Origin: Streptomyces sp. DG1A-41 | GTDB taxonomy: Bacteria > Actinomycetota > Actinomycetes > Streptomycetales > Streptomycetaceae | Assembly: GCF_037055355.1 (NCBI RefSeq) | Contig: NZ_CP146350.1 | Coordinates: 2,875,001-2,939,000 of the forward strand | Length of the DNA stretch: 64,000 bases | Reading direction: 5' to 3' | The notes under the pieces: generated by a model | What the model was told of the DNA's origin: nothing | Databases searched by the model: none | The model's input: the letters and a program-made list of their open reading frames with translations, nothing else | Translations under genes and position numbers: made by a program | Shown: one piece after another, positions 11,005 to 19,913 of the stretch | How positions within the stretch are numbered: the stretch's first letter is position 1 | How the letters are laid out: the number at the start of each line of letters is the position of its first letter

Positions 11005-12097
11005 CGGTCGCCCGCTGGGGTTCCTGCTTCACCGACGACCGCCCCGTCCGGGAGGACTCCCGTTGAGGTCTTACACCGTCTCCACAGGCAGACGCCGCCA
11101 GCCCGGCGGCCAGAATGTTGCGTGCCGCGTTTACGTCGCGGTCATGCACGGTGCCGCACTCGCACGTCCACTCGCGGACGTTCAGCGGCATCCTCGCTGC
11201 GATCGTGCCGCAGCCTCCGCACAGCTTCGAGCTGGGGAACCAGCGGTCGATCACGACGAGTTCGCGCCCGTGCCAGGCGCACTTGTACTCCAGCATCATG
11301 CGCAGGTCCGTCCACGCCGCGTCCGAGATCGCGCGTGCAAGCTTGCCGTTCTTCAGCAGGTTGCGGACGGTGAGGTCCTCGATCACGACCGTTTGGTTCT
11401 CACGGACGAGCCGAGTCGACAGCTTGTGCAGGAAGTCACGCCGACGGTCGGCGATCCGCGCGTGGACCTTGCCGACCTTGCGGCGGGCTTTCTCCCGGTT
11501 CGCCGAGCCCTTCGCCTTCCGCGACAGCTCACGCCGTGCGCGGGCCAGGCGAGCGCGGTCACGCCGCTCGTGCTTCGGGTTGGCGACCTTCTCGTCGGTG
11601 GACAGCGTCACGAGGGAGGTGATCCCGGCGTCCAGGCCGACCGCCGCATTTGCGGCGGGAACCGGGGTGATGGTGTCCTCGCACAGCAGGGACACGAACC
11701 GGCGTCCCGCCGCGTCACGGGACACGGTCGCCGTGGTCGGCTCCGTGCCCTCGGGCAGCGGCCGCGACCAGCGGACGTCCAGCGGCTCCGGCACCTTCGC
11801 CAGAGTCAGTTGCCCGTCACGCCACTTGAAGGCGCTGCGGGTGTACTCGGCCGACGCGCCGGACTTCTTCCGGCTCTTGTAGCGCGGGTACTTCGCGCGC
11901 TTGGCGAAGAAGTTCCCGAACGCCGTCTGAGGATGGCGGAGCGCCTGCTGGAGCGGGACGGAGGAGACCTCCGTCAGGAAGGCGAGTTCCTCGGTCTTCT
12001 TCCACTCCGTGAGTGCGGCGGACGACTGCACGTAGGAGACACGGCGCTGCTCGCCGTACCAGGCCCGCGTGCGCTCCTCCAGCGCCTTGTTGTACAC
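10985..12097 (-). CDS. tnpB: TnpB family RNA-guided endonuclease (5' part lacks a normal start)
   Basis: From GTG 12097 this encodes 370 residues of an OrfB/TnpB protein. All three RuvC acidic positions are visible: GLDAG near residue 164, VVIEDL near 238 and the final D in HDRDVNAARN near 317. The zinc ribbon CGGC...CEC lies before the last one. Conserved TnpB N-terminal sequence continues upstream in the same frame (VKQAFKYRFYPTDEQAAELS, then RTFGCVRL) back to ATG 12202. However, that ATG is followed directly by TGA (12199-12197), and no other ATG, GTG or TTG occurs before 12097. Starting at 12097 removes about 33 residues the fold needs, so the gene is probably inactivated or started irregularly. 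Host function is self-maintenance of the element. Confidence 0.8.
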   Translation of the reverse strand: MYNKALEERTRAWYGEQRRVSYVQSSAALTEWKKTEELAFLTEVSSVPLQQALRHPQTAFGNFFAKRAKYPRYKSRKKSGASAEYTRSAFKWRDGQLTLAKVPEPLDVRWSRPLPEGTEPTTATVSRDAAGRRFVSLLCEDTITPVPAANAAVGLDAGITSLVTLSTDEKVANPKHERRDRARLARARRELSRKAKGSANREKARRKVGKVHARIADRRRDFLHKLSTRLVRENQTVVIEDLTVRNLLKNGKLARAISDAAWTDLRMMLEYKCAWHGRELVVIDRWFPSSKLCGGCGTIAARMPLNVREWTCECGTVHDRDVNAARNILAAGLAASACGDGVRPQRESSRTGRSSVKQEPQRATAGIPRL

Positions 12098-12307
12098 GAG
12101 GCGGACGCAGCCGAACGTACGCGACAGCTCAGCTGCCTGTTCGTCCGTGGGGTAGAAGCGGTACTTGAAGGCCTGCTTGACCTGCTGCGTCGTGCCTCAC
12201 ATTCTGTCAGCTCCCGTGTGAGCGACGGGCATCGACCGGTGGACGGTACATGCCGGTCCGCCCTGGCGGCGAACCGGCTTCCCCTGCCCTGCTCCGCAGG
12301 GGCTTCG

Positions 12308-12340
12308 TTTCCTCCCCGGCCTGAAGGCCGGGGTATCCAC
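12308..12340 (-). repeat. Left-end palindrome of the tnpB element
   Basis: Hairpin CCCCGGCC-TGAA-GGCCGGGG, similar in layout and flanking bases to the right-end palindrome at 10972-11004. A second hairpin (CCCCTGC...GCAGGGG region, about 12290-12304) lies just inside. The ribosome site for the next host gene (AAGGAGAG) begins right after it. Confidence 0.65.
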
Positions 12341-12354
12341 GAAGGAGAGAGCCG

Positions 12355-14289
12355 ATGACGGACCGGCATCATCTGCTCGTGCACGGCGGGACGTTCGCCG
12401 CCGTCGGCGACCGCGGCGACATCAGCGGCTACCGGGGCGGCAGCGCCCCGGACGGAATGTTCGTACAGGACGCGAGGCATCTGAGCCGGTGGCAGCTCAC
12501 CGTCGACGGGGCCGTGCCCGAGACGCTGACGCCGGTGGCCGACGGGGACATCGCGCGCTGCGTCCTCGTCCCGCGCGGCGGCCGCAACGAGCCGCCCGCG
12601 TACACGCTGTTCCGCGAACAGGCCGTCGGGGACGCCTCGTTCGTCGAGTCGCTGCGTGTCACCAGCAACCGCCCGGTGCCGACGACGGTCCGCCTCGCGG
12701 TCACCGCCGACGCCGACTTCACCGACCAGTTCGAACTGCGCTCCGACCACCGCACCTACACGAAGCCCGGCGCCGTCCGCTCCCGCCAGGACCTCGGGCA
12801 CGGCGTGGAGTTCACCTACCGGCGCGGCGAGTGGCGGTCCGTCACGACCGTGACGGCCGAGCCCCAGCCGGACGCCGTGGAGGAGACCGGCACCGGCGCC
12901 CGCCGCCTGGTGTGGACCGTGGACCTCGAACCGCACGGCACGGCCGAGCTGGTCCTGCGGGTCATGGCCCGCCCGCACGGCGACAGGCGAGCCCTGCGTG
13001 TGCCCCGCTCCCCCGCCGCCCTCCGAGAGCAACGCCTCGCCCGGGAGGGCCGGTTCACGGAGGGCGTGGCCTTCCCGGCCGGCTGGCCGGAGCTGTCCGC
13101 GGCCTGCGCCCGTGGCCTCGCCGACCTGGCCGCGCTCCAGGTCCCGGCGACCGGCCCGGACGGCGAGGAACTGCGCGTCCCGGCCGCCGGTGCGCCCTGG
13201 TTCCTGACCCTGCTGGGCCGGGACGCCCTGCTGACCTCGCTGTTCGCACTGCCCTACCGGCCACGGCTGGCCGCCGCCACACTGCCCGCGCTCGCCGCGA
13301 CCCAGGCCACGGCCACCGGTGTCAGCGAGGTCGCCCAGCCCGGGAAGATCGTGCACGAGGTGCGGCACGGCGAACTGGCGCACTTCGGCCAGGTCCCCTA
13401 CGGCCGCTACTACGGCTCGGTCGACGCCACGCCCCTGTTTCTCGTCCTGCTCGGGACGTACACCGAGCAGACCGGCGACACCGGCCTGGCCCGCCGTCTG
13501 GAGCGGCACGCCCGCGCGGCGGTCGGCTGGATGCTCGACCACGGCGGCCTGACCTCGCGCGGCTATCTCGTCTACCGCGCCGACCAGGGCGGCCTCGCCA
13601 ACCAGAACTGGAAGGACTCCCCCGGCGCCATCTGCTCCGCCGAAGGCACCCGCCCCAACGGCCCGGTGACGGCCGCGGGCGCCCAGGGCTACGCGTACGA
13701 CGCGCTGCGCCGCACGGCGTGGCTCGCGCGCACGGTGTGGCAGGACGAGACGTACGCGCACCTGCTGGAGCAGGCGGCCGGTGACCTGCGCGACCGTTTC
13801 CAACGCGACTTCTGGATGCCGGAGCGCTCCTTCCCGGCACTGGCGCTCGACGGCGGGGGCCGGCAGGTCGACGCGCTCGCCTCCGACGCCGGGCATCTGC
13901 TGTGGTCGGGCCTGCTGGACAAGGAGTACGGCGAACAGGCCCGGCGCCTGCTGGAGCCGGACTTCTTCTCCGGCTGGGGCGTACGCACCCTGGCCGCAGG
14001 CCAGCCCGCCTACCATCCGCTCTCCTACCACCGCGGCTCGGTCTGGCCGCACGACAACGCGCTGATCGCACTGGGCCTGGCCCGCTACGGACTGCACGAC
14101 GAGGCCCGCGCGATCGCCCGCGGCCTGGTCGACGCGGCGAGCGCGACCGGCCACCGGCTGCCGGAGGTCCTCGCGGGCTACGGCCGCGACACCCACCCCG
14201 AGCCGGTGCCCTACCCGCACGCGTGCGTACGCGAATCCCGGTCGGCGTCGGCCCCGTTGGCGCTGCTCACGGCGGTCGGCGGCATCTGA
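12355..14289 (+). CDS. Amylo-alpha-1,6-glucosidase-like protein (GDE_N_bis + glycosidase barrel)
   Basis: Protein of 644 residues. The N-terminal beta-domain resembles GDE_N_bis (residues about 5-200; GTFAAVGDRGDISGYRG, GMFVQDARHLSRW). The C-terminal (alpha/alpha)6 barrel has LLGRDALLTSLFALPYRP near 282, ANQNWKDSPG near 412 and HRGSVWPHDNALIALGL near 560, features of glycogen-debranching-type glucosidases. It likely acts with the MGH1-like hydrolase upstream on alpha-glucan-derived or glucosylglycerate-type substrates. ATG 12355 has AAGGAGAG 8 nt upstream. The tnpB element now separates it from its presumed operon partner, so its transcription may have changed. It is followed by a hairpin at its stop. 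Confidence 0.87.
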   Translation: MTDRHHLLVHGGTFAAVGDRGDISGYRGGSAPDGMFVQDARHLSRWQLTVDGAVPETLTPVADGDIARCVLVPRGGRNEPPAYTLFREQAVGDASFVESLRVTSNRPVPTTVRLAVTADADFTDQFELRSDHRTYTKPGAVRSRQDLGHGVEFTYRRGEWRSVTTVTAEPQPDAVEETGTGARRLVWTVDLEPHGTAELVLRVMARPHGDRRALRVPRSPAALREQRLAREGRFTEGVAFPAGWPELSAACARGLADLAALQVPATGPDGEELRVPAAGAPWFLTLLGRDALLTSLFALPYRPRLAAATLPALAATQATATGVSEVAQPGKIVHEVRHGELAHFGQVPYGRYYGSVDATPLFLVLLGTYTEQTGDTGLARRLERHARAAVGWMLDHGGLTSRGYLVYRADQGGLANQNWKDSPGAICSAEGTRPNGPVTAAGAQGYAYDALRRTAWLARTVWQDETYAHLLEQAAGDLRDRFQRDFWMPERSFPALALDGGGRQVDALASDAGHLLWSGLLDKEYGEQARRLLEPDFFSGWGVRTLAAGQPAYHPLSYHRGSVWPHDNALIALGLARYGLHDEARAIARGLVDAASATGHRLPEVLAGYGRDTHPEPVPYPHACVRESRSASAPLALLTAVGGI

Positions 14290-14310
14290 GGGGCCGTGCG
14301 AGGGCCCCTC
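14288..14310 (+). terminator. Hairpin overlapping the glucosidase stop
   Basis: GAGGGGCC-N7-GGCCCCTC (8-bp stem) begins within the TGA stop of the preceding gene and probably ends the glycosidase transcript. Confidence 0.55.
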
Positions 14311-14399
14311 CGGGCCGGTTGCCCGGCGTTTGCCCGGAGTTTGCCGAGCGCTGACCCGGCGGGCTGAACACACCCGCCGCACGCCCCGTACGGAACTGC

Positions 14400-14429
14400 G
14401 GCGGACCCGTTCCCCCACGCGGGTCCGCC
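14400..14429 (+). promoter_or_regulatory. Leader hairpin upstream of sulfatase gene
   Basis: Perfect 10-bp stem GGCGGACCCG/CGGGTCCGCC with a 10-nt loop, 35 nt before the GTG at 14464. It may be a second terminator or part of the 5' leader. Confidence 0.4.
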
Positions 14430-14463
14430 ACCTCACCGGGTTTTGTACGGGAAGGACCTCCGG

Positions 14464-16269
14464 GTGCCTGTCTTCACACGCTTCCGCCAGTCATCGCAGC
14501 CGGGCATCCCGGGGGCCGAGTCCGAGACGGAGCGTGGCGAGAGGGAGCAGGCCGTCACAGAGGAGGTGGAGGCTCCCGAGACTCCCGCCCCCGTATCCCG
14601 GCTCACTCGTCTGCGCACCTGGCGCACCCGTCACCCCCGGGCCGCCCGCGCCCTCCACCTGACCACCACCGCCCTCGCCGCCGTCCTGGTCCTCGGTGCT
14701 CTGCTCCTGCCCAACACCCTCGACGCCGTCGAGCCGGACAGCTTCGCGCGGATCCCGGCGGAGGCGGTCATCGGGGCCGTCGTGATGCTGGTGCTGCCGC
14801 GTCGGCCCCGGCTGGCGGCGGCGGTGCTGTACGGGCTCGGTCTCACCGCGCTGACCACGGTGAACCTGCTCGACATCGGGTTCAACGAGTACCTGGGCCG
14901 GGGCTTCAACGCCGCGCTGGACTGGGACCTGCTCCCGGACGCGCAGGCGTACGTCGGGGACACGCTGGGCGGGGGCATCGCGACCGCCGCCGCCGTCGGC
15001 GCGGTCGTGCTCGTCCTGCTCGTGGCGGCCGTCATGGTCGCGGCGACGATCCGGCTCGCCGAGGTACTGGCCCGCCACCGGCTCCGGGCGACCAAGGGCG
15101 CCCTGCTCGCCGGCACCGTCTGGGTCACCTGCTCCGCCCTGGGCCTGACGCTGTTCGGCGGTCCGATCGCCTCCGAGCGCGGGGCCGGGGCTCTCCGGGT
15201 GCACGCGCAGCGGACGGTGGAGTCGCTGCGGGACGAGGCGGCGTTCGTGCAGCAGGCGAAGGCGGACACCTTCGGCAACACCCCGCCCGACCAGCTGCTG
15301 CCGGACCTGCGCGGCAAGGACGTGATCTTCACGTTCATCGAGAGCTACGGCCGCAGCGCCCTCGAGGACCCGATCATGGCACCCGGCGTCGACCGGACCC
15401 TCGACACGAGCACCGAGGCCCTGGCGAAGGCCGGCTTCCACGCCCGCAGCGGCTGGCTGACCTCGGCGACCTTCGGCGGCAGCAGCTGGCTCGGCCATTC
15501 CACGACCATGTCCGGCCTGTGGATCGACAACCAGCGCCGCTACCGCACGGTCACCGCGGGCGACCACCTCACCCTCACCAAGGCGTTCCGGAAGACCGGC
15601 GCGTGGGACACGGTGGGCGTCATGCCGGGCGTGCAGAAGGGCTGGCCGGAGGAGAAGTGGTACGGCCTCGACAAGCTCTACGACGCCTTCGACCTGGGCT
15701 ACCGGGGCCCGAAGTTCAGCTGGTCGACGATGCCCGACCAGTACGCGCTGGAGGCGTTCCAGCGCCGGGTGCACGGAAAGAAGCGCGACAAGCCGCTGAT
15801 GTCGTTCGTCATCCTGACCTCCAGCCACCAACCCTGGGCGCCCCTCCCGAAGATGGTCGGCTGGGACGAACTCGGCGACGGATCGGTCTTCGACGCGATC
15901 CAGAAGGCCGGCAAGAAGGCGTCGGACGTCCTCACCGACACCACGAAGTCCCGCCAGGAGTACGGCAAGTCCATCCAGTACTCGGTCACGAGCCTCACCC
16001 AGTGGCTGGAGCGCTACGGCACCGACGACACCGTCCTGGTCTTCCTCGGCGACCACCAGCCCATGGCCCGGGTCAGCGGCACCCGTGCCAGCCGGGACGT
16101 GCCGGTGTCGATCGTCGCGAAGGATCCGAAGGTCCTCGGCAAGGTCGCCGACTGGAACTGGGCGGAAGGCCTCAAGCCGGACCGCGGCGCCCCCGTCTGG
16201 AAGATGAGCGCGTTCCGCGACCGTTTCCTCAAGGCGTACGGCTCCACGCCGCACCCCTCGGGAGGCTGA
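14464..16269 (+). CDS. Membrane-bound sulfatase/phosphoglycerol-transferase-like protein
   Basis: Protein of 601 residues with four or five membrane helices in the first half (about residues 60-75, 85-105, 110-125, 165-190, 205-225). The second half is an extracellular alkaline-phosphatase-superfamily domain. Features: IFTFIESYGRSALEDP near 287 with the Glu/Ser of the metal site, SSWLGHSTTMSGLW near 330 where the nucleophile Thr/Ser is expected, TSSHQPWAP and a late FLGDHQPMA near 530 supplying Asp/His ligands. The layout resembles LtaS/OpgB-type enzymes that act on glycerophosphate-containing envelope polymers; sulfatase is only the domain name. GTG 14464 (GGAAGGA about 8 nt upstream) is preferred over TTG 14443. 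Its stop abuts the convergent dusB stop with no spacer. Confidence 0.85.
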   Translation: MPVFTRFRQSSQPGIPGAESETERGEREQAVTEEVEAPETPAPVSRLTRLRTWRTRHPRAARALHLTTTALAAVLVLGALLLPNTLDAVEPDSFARIPAEAVIGAVVMLVLPRRPRLAAAVLYGLGLTALTTVNLLDIGFNEYLGRGFNAALDWDLLPDAQAYVGDTLGGGIATAAAVGAVVLVLLVAAVMVAATIRLAEVLARHRLRATKGALLAGTVWVTCSALGLTLFGGPIASERGAGALRVHAQRTVESLRDEAAFVQQAKADTFGNTPPDQLLPDLRGKDVIFTFIESYGRSALEDPIMAPGVDRTLDTSTEALAKAGFHARSGWLTSATFGGSSWLGHSTTMSGLWIDNQRRYRTVTAGDHLTLTKAFRKTGAWDTVGVMPGVQKGWPEEKWYGLDKLYDAFDLGYRGPKFSWSTMPDQYALEAFQRRVHGKKRDKPLMSFVILTSSHQPWAPLPKMVGWDELGDGSVFDAIQKAGKKASDVLTDTTKSRQEYGKSIQYSVTSLTQWLERYGTDDTVLVFLGDHQPMARVSGTRASRDVPVSIVAKDPKVLGKVADWNWAEGLKPDRGAPVWKMSAFRDRFLKAYGSTPHPSGG

Positions 16270-17403
16270 TCAGCCGCCGGAGATGTCCAGCTCCGCGTCC
16301 TCGCCGATGCCCGCGCAGTCGTACGGGTCCTTCAGCCAGCCGTCCGGCAGCACCACCCGGTTGTTGCCGGACGTACGGCCCCGGGGCCCGTCGGCGCAGG
16401 CAGGCCAGGGCTGGTCGAGGTCCAGCTCGTCAAGGCCGGCCCGCAGCTCTTCGAGCGACGAGGTGATCGCGAGCCGCTTGCGCATCTCGGAGCCGACCGC
16501 GAAGCCTTTCAGATACCAGGCGACGTGCTTGCGGAAGTCGATCACGCCCCGGGACTCGTCGCCGATCCACTCGCCGAGCAGGGTGGCGTGCCGGACCATG
16601 ACGTCGGCGGCTTCCCGGAGGGTGGGCCGTGCGATGTCCTGAGTGCGCCCCTCGAAAGCCGCCACGAGGTCGGAGAACAGCCAGGGCCGCCCCAGGCACC
16701 CGCGCCCGACCACCACTCCGTCGCAGCCGGTCTCCCGCACCATCCGCAGGGCGTCCTCGGCCGACCAGATGTCGCCGTTGCCGAGCACGGGGATCTCCGG
16801 CACGTGCTCCTTCAGCCGGGCGATGGCGTCCCAGTCGGCGGTGCCGCCGTAGTGCTGGGCGGCGGTGCGGCCGTGCAGCGCGATGGCGGTGACGCCCTCC
16901 TCGACGGCGATCCGGCCGGCGTCGAGGTAGGTGATGTGGTCGTCGTCGATGCCCTTGCGCATCTTCATCGTCACGGGCAGGTCGCCGGCACCGCTGACCG
17001 CCTCGCGCAGGATGGCGCGCAGCAGGTTCCGCTTGTACGGGAGCGCGGATCCGCCGCCCTTGCGGGTCACCTTGGGCACCGGGCAGCCGAAGTTGAGGTC
17101 GATGTGGTCGGCGAGGTCCTCCTCCGCGATCATGCGGACGGCCTTGCCGACGGTCGCCGGGTCCACGCCGTAGAGCTGGATGGACCGGGGCCGCTCACTC
17201 GCGTCGAAGTGAATGAGCTGCATCGTCTTCTCGTTGCGCTCGACCAGGGCCCTGGTGGTGATCATCTCGCTGACGAACAGGCCCTTGCCACCGCTGAACT
17301 CCCTGCACAGGGTGCGGAAGGGCGCGTTGGTGATCCCGGCCATGGGGGCCAGGACGACGGGGGGCCGGACGGCGTGCGGACCGATCTGGAGGGGCGTGGA
17401 CAT
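16270..17403 (-). CDS. dusB: tRNA-dihydrouridine synthase
   Basis: FMN-dependent reductase making dihydrouridine in the tRNA D-loop; 377 residues, normal for DusB. APMAGITNAPFRTLCREF near residue 18 begins the TIM barrel. The catalytic Cys sits in NFGCPVPKVTRKGGGSAL near 107, and the FMN phosphate site is VLGNGDIWS...GVVVGRGCLGRPWLF near 215-240. ATG 17403 has a GGAGG 4 nt upstream. Divergent from an MFS gene. Its stop TGA (16272-16270) directly touches the sulfatase stop, giving TGATCA. Confidence 0.95.
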   Translation of the reverse strand: MSTPLQIGPHAVRPPVVLAPMAGITNAPFRTLCREFSGGKGLFVSEMITTRALVERNEKTMQLIHFDASERPRSIQLYGVDPATVGKAVRMIAEEDLADHIDLNFGCPVPKVTRKGGGSALPYKRNLLRAILREAVSGAGDLPVTMKMRKGIDDDHITYLDAGRIAVEEGVTAIALHGRTAAQHYGGTADWDAIARLKEHVPEIPVLGNGDIWSAEDALRMVRETGCDGVVVGRGCLGRPWLFSDLVAAFEGRTQDIARPTLREAADVMVRHATLLGEWIGDESRGVIDFRKHVAWYLKGFAVGSEMRKRLAITSSLEELRAGLDELDLDQPWPACADGPRGRTSGNNRVVLPDGWLKDPYDCAGIGEDAELDISGG

Positions 17404-17472
17404 GCCTCCATTGTGCCGTGCAATGAGATGGCAAAATTCATTAGTTAGCCACACTATCGAAATCGGCGTACG

Positions 17473-18933
17473 ATGTTCCGCATGCCCGAGGTCAGTCACC
17501 GCCGTCGCATGCTGGTGCTCGCGATCTGCTGTATGAGCCTGCTGATCGTGAGCCTGGACAACACGGTCCTGAACGTGGCCCTCCCCTCCATGCAGCGGGA
17601 CCTCCACGCGAGCACGTCCGGCCTCCAGTGGACGATCGACGCCTACACCCTGGTCCTGGCCTCGCTGCTGATGCTCGCGGGCTCCACCGCCGACCGGATC
17701 GGCCGCAAACGCGTCTTCATGGCGGGTCTGGTCGTCTTCACCCTCGGCTCGGTGCTGTGCTCGCTCGCGCCGGACCTTCAGGCGCTGGTCGCCTTCCGCA
17801 TGGTGCAGGCGGTGGGCGGCTCGATGCTGAACCCGGTCGCCATGTCGATCATCACCAACACCTTCACCGACCCGCGCGAGCGGGCCCGGGCGATCGGCGC
17901 GTGGGGCGCGGTCGTCGGCATATCGATGGCGGCCGGCCCGCTGGCCGGAGGCCTGCTCGTCGAGTCGGTCGGCTGGCGCTCGATCTTCTGGATCAACCTG
18001 CCGGTGGGCCTGGCCGCCCTTCTGCTCACCCTGCGCTTCGTGCCCGAGTCCCGGGCGCCGAGGGCCCGCCGCCCCGACCCGGTGGGGCAGCTGCTGGTGA
18101 TCGCGCTGTTCGGCTCGCTGACGTACGCGATCATCGAGGCCCCGAGCAGGGCCCTCACATCGACAGCGCCGCTCGTCGTCATCGCCCTGGCGGCCCTCGC
18201 CGGCCTGCTGTGGTACGAGCCGCGCCGCGCGGAACCCCTGATCGACCTGCGCTTCTTCCGCTCGGCGCCGTTCAGCGGAGCCATGGTCATCGCCATCAGC
18301 GCGTTCGCGGCACTCGGCGGCTTCCTGTTCCTGTCCACGCTGTACCTCCAGAACGTACGCGGACTGACCGCCATGGAGGCGGGCCTGTGGATGCTACCGA
18401 TGGCGGCCCCCACCTTCCTGTGCGCCCCGCTCTCCGGCCGCCTGGCCGGCGGCCGGGGCCCGCGTCTGCCCCTGCTGATCGCGGGCTGCGCGATGACGGC
18501 GAGCGGCATCCTCTTCGCCGCGTTCGAAGCCGAGACCTCGAACACCACCCTCATCGCCGGGTACGTCCTCTTCGGTATCGGCTTCGGTTTCGTCAACGCC
18601 CCGATCACCAACACGGCGGTCTCCGGCATGCCGCGCACCCAGGCGGGCGTCGCCGCGGCCGTCGCCTCCACGAGCCGCCAGCTCGGCCAGACGCTGGGCG
18701 TCGCGGTGGTGGGCGCGGTGCTCGCCTCCGGCGTGGGCGCGTCCTCGTACCGCGAGATGTTCGTCTCGGCCGCCCGGCCGGGCTGGTGGATCATCGCGGC
18801 GTGCGGGTTCGCGGTGCTGGCGTTGGGGGCGGTGACGAGCGGGCGGTGGGCTCGGGGGACTGCCGAGCGGACAGCTGAGAGGCTGGAGGCGGCGGAGGTG
18901 CGGGACGTGGCGGTGACCGCGGAGCGTGCCTAG
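17473..18933 (+). CDS. MFS transporter, DHA2 (14-TM) drug exporter family
   Basis: Proton-coupled exporter of 486 residues with about 14 hydrophobic segments. Motif A-like DRIGRKRVF follows TM2 (near residue 75), the DHA2/EmrB-type N-terminus reads LDNTVLNVALPSMQRDL, and motif C appears as AAGPLAGGLLVE near 155. The substrate is unknown. The upstream gap to dusB is only 69 nt, contains TTAGTTAGCCACACTAT and lacks a clear ribosome site. The ATG at 17473 could be translated from a very short or absent leader; ATG 17482 is an alternative. The gene ends in a 4-nt CTAG overlap with the convergent XRE regulator. Confidence 0.92.
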   Translation: MFRMPEVSHRRRMLVLAICCMSLLIVSLDNTVLNVALPSMQRDLHASTSGLQWTIDAYTLVLASLLMLAGSTADRIGRKRVFMAGLVVFTLGSVLCSLAPDLQALVAFRMVQAVGGSMLNPVAMSIITNTFTDPRERARAIGAWGAVVGISMAAGPLAGGLLVESVGWRSIFWINLPVGLAALLLTLRFVPESRAPRARRPDPVGQLLVIALFGSLTYAIIEAPSRALTSTAPLVVIALAALAGLLWYEPRRAEPLIDLRFFRSAPFSGAMVIAISAFAALGGFLFLSTLYLQNVRGLTAMEAGLWMLPMAAPTFLCAPLSGRLAGGRGPRLPLLIAGCAMTASGILFAAFEAETSNTTLIAGYVLFGIGFGFVNAPITNTAVSGMPRTQAGVAAAVASTSRQLGQTLGVAVVGAVLASGVGASSYREMFVSAARPGWWIIAACGFAVLALGAVTSGRWARGTAERTAERLEAAEVRDVAVTAERA

Positions 18934-19871
18934 CCGCGGGTGAGTTGTGGCTGGTCGCGCCGTTCCCCGCGCCCCTGGGGGCCGGATTCTCTGCTCAGCG
19001 CTATGGTCTGGAGCTTCTCCAGGCGCTCCCGGGACTCCCGGTCCGCCGGGACGTACGTGACGATACGCGGTCCCGCCCCCGGCGTCAGCCACAGGTCCGT
19101 GTGGTCGACGGTGATGCGGCCGACGTGGCGGTTGCGGAACTCCTTGCGTCTGGTGCGGTGGGCGACGACCTCGTGCCGGTCCCAGGCCGTGCGGAAGGCG
19201 AAGGACTCCGTGCGCAGTCGCTTCAGAAGCATCTTCCAGGCGGGCTCGGCGAGATGACCCGCCATCGCGGCACGGAAGCGCGCGGCCATCAGACGCTGCG
19301 TCTCGTCCAGGTGCACGATCGACGACTGCCACTCGGCGTGGGTGTAGGAGAGGAGCACGCAGTTGCGGTCCTCGGGCGGCACCGCGTCCAGGTCGCACAG
19401 CAGCAACCCGTACGTGCGGTTGTAGGCGAGGATGTCGTACCGGCTGTTCTGGAGGCACGCCGGGAACGGCTCGACCTGCTCCAGCACCGCCCGCATCGCC
19501 GGCGTGACCGACGGGCACGTGGACGCCGGCGTCGGGTCGGCCGCCCCGGCCAGCCGGAAGAGGTGGGCACGCTCGCTGGGGTCGAGCAGGAGCGCGCGGG
19601 CCAGCGCGTCGAGGACCTGGACGGAGACCTGGATGTCCCGGGCCTGCTCCAGCCACGTGTACCAGGTGACGCCCACGGCGGAGAGCTGGGCGACCTCCTC
19701 GCGGCGCAGACCCGGCGTACGACGCCGGCGGCCCCGGGGCAGGCCGACCTGCTCGGGGGCGATCCGCTCTCGCCGGCTGCGCAGGAACGCCGCGAGCTCG
19801 TGCCGCCGGACGTCCGCGTCGCGGGGGGCCTCGGGCGGGCGTGCCGCTGTCTCCTGCGCCATGGTCGTCAT
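18930..19871 (-). CDS. XRE-type regulator with MmyB-like ligand domain
   Basis: Protein of 313 residues. An N-terminal helix-turn-helix (about 18-80; ELAAFLRSRRERI...GLRREEVAQLSAVGVTWYTWLEQ) is followed by a PAS-like MmyB ligand-binding domain (about 105-280; CLQNSRYDILAYNRTY, HVGRITVDHTDLWLTPG). This family commonly controls the adjacent oxidoreductase or transporter in Streptomyces. It is divergent from the MFS gene at 19973, with palindromes between them, so that exporter is the likely target. ATG 19871 was chosen; an in-frame ATG at 19862 is an alternative. It also converges on the MFS gene at 17473, sharing the stop tetranucleotide CTAG. Confidence 0.92.
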   Translation of the reverse strand: MTTMAQETAARPPEAPRDADVRRHELAAFLRSRRERIAPEQVGLPRGRRRRTPGLRREEVAQLSAVGVTWYTWLEQARDIQVSVQVLDALARALLLDPSERAHLFRLAGAADPTPASTCPSVTPAMRAVLEQVEPFPACLQNSRYDILAYNRTYGLLLCDLDAVPPEDRNCVLLSYTHAEWQSSIVHLDETQRLMAARFRAAMAGHLAEPAWKMLLKRLRTESFAFRTAWDRHEVVAHRTRRKEFRNRHVGRITVDHTDLWLTPGAGPRIVTYVPADRESRERLEKLQTIALSRESGPQGRGERRDQPQLTRG

Positions 19872-19913
19872 GCCCTTCAGCCTGCCGTCGCCCGGACCCT
19901 GTTTCCAGGTGGT

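Larger units (their letters stand above)
10972..12340 (-). mobile_element. IS200/IS605-type (IS1341-like) element carrying only tnpB
   Basis: The two ends carry similar 33-nt subterminal palindromes in the same orientation (10972-11004 and 12308-12340). Each is CTCCC-rich sequence, a GCCTnAAGGC hairpin, a GGGG run and ATCC-type sequence, as expected for left and right ends of this family. The only cargo is tnpB on the minus strand; no tnpA (Y1 transposase) is present, so the element is non-autonomous. No target duplication is expected for this family and none was found. It sits between two same-strand glycosidase genes. The exact outer borders cannot be fixed without an empty-site sequence. 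Confidence 0.8.

Noticed and set aside
12203..12307. A tnpA transposase upstream of tnpB
   Set aside because: Only about 100 nt of structured left-end sequence; no frame long enough for a Y1 transposase.
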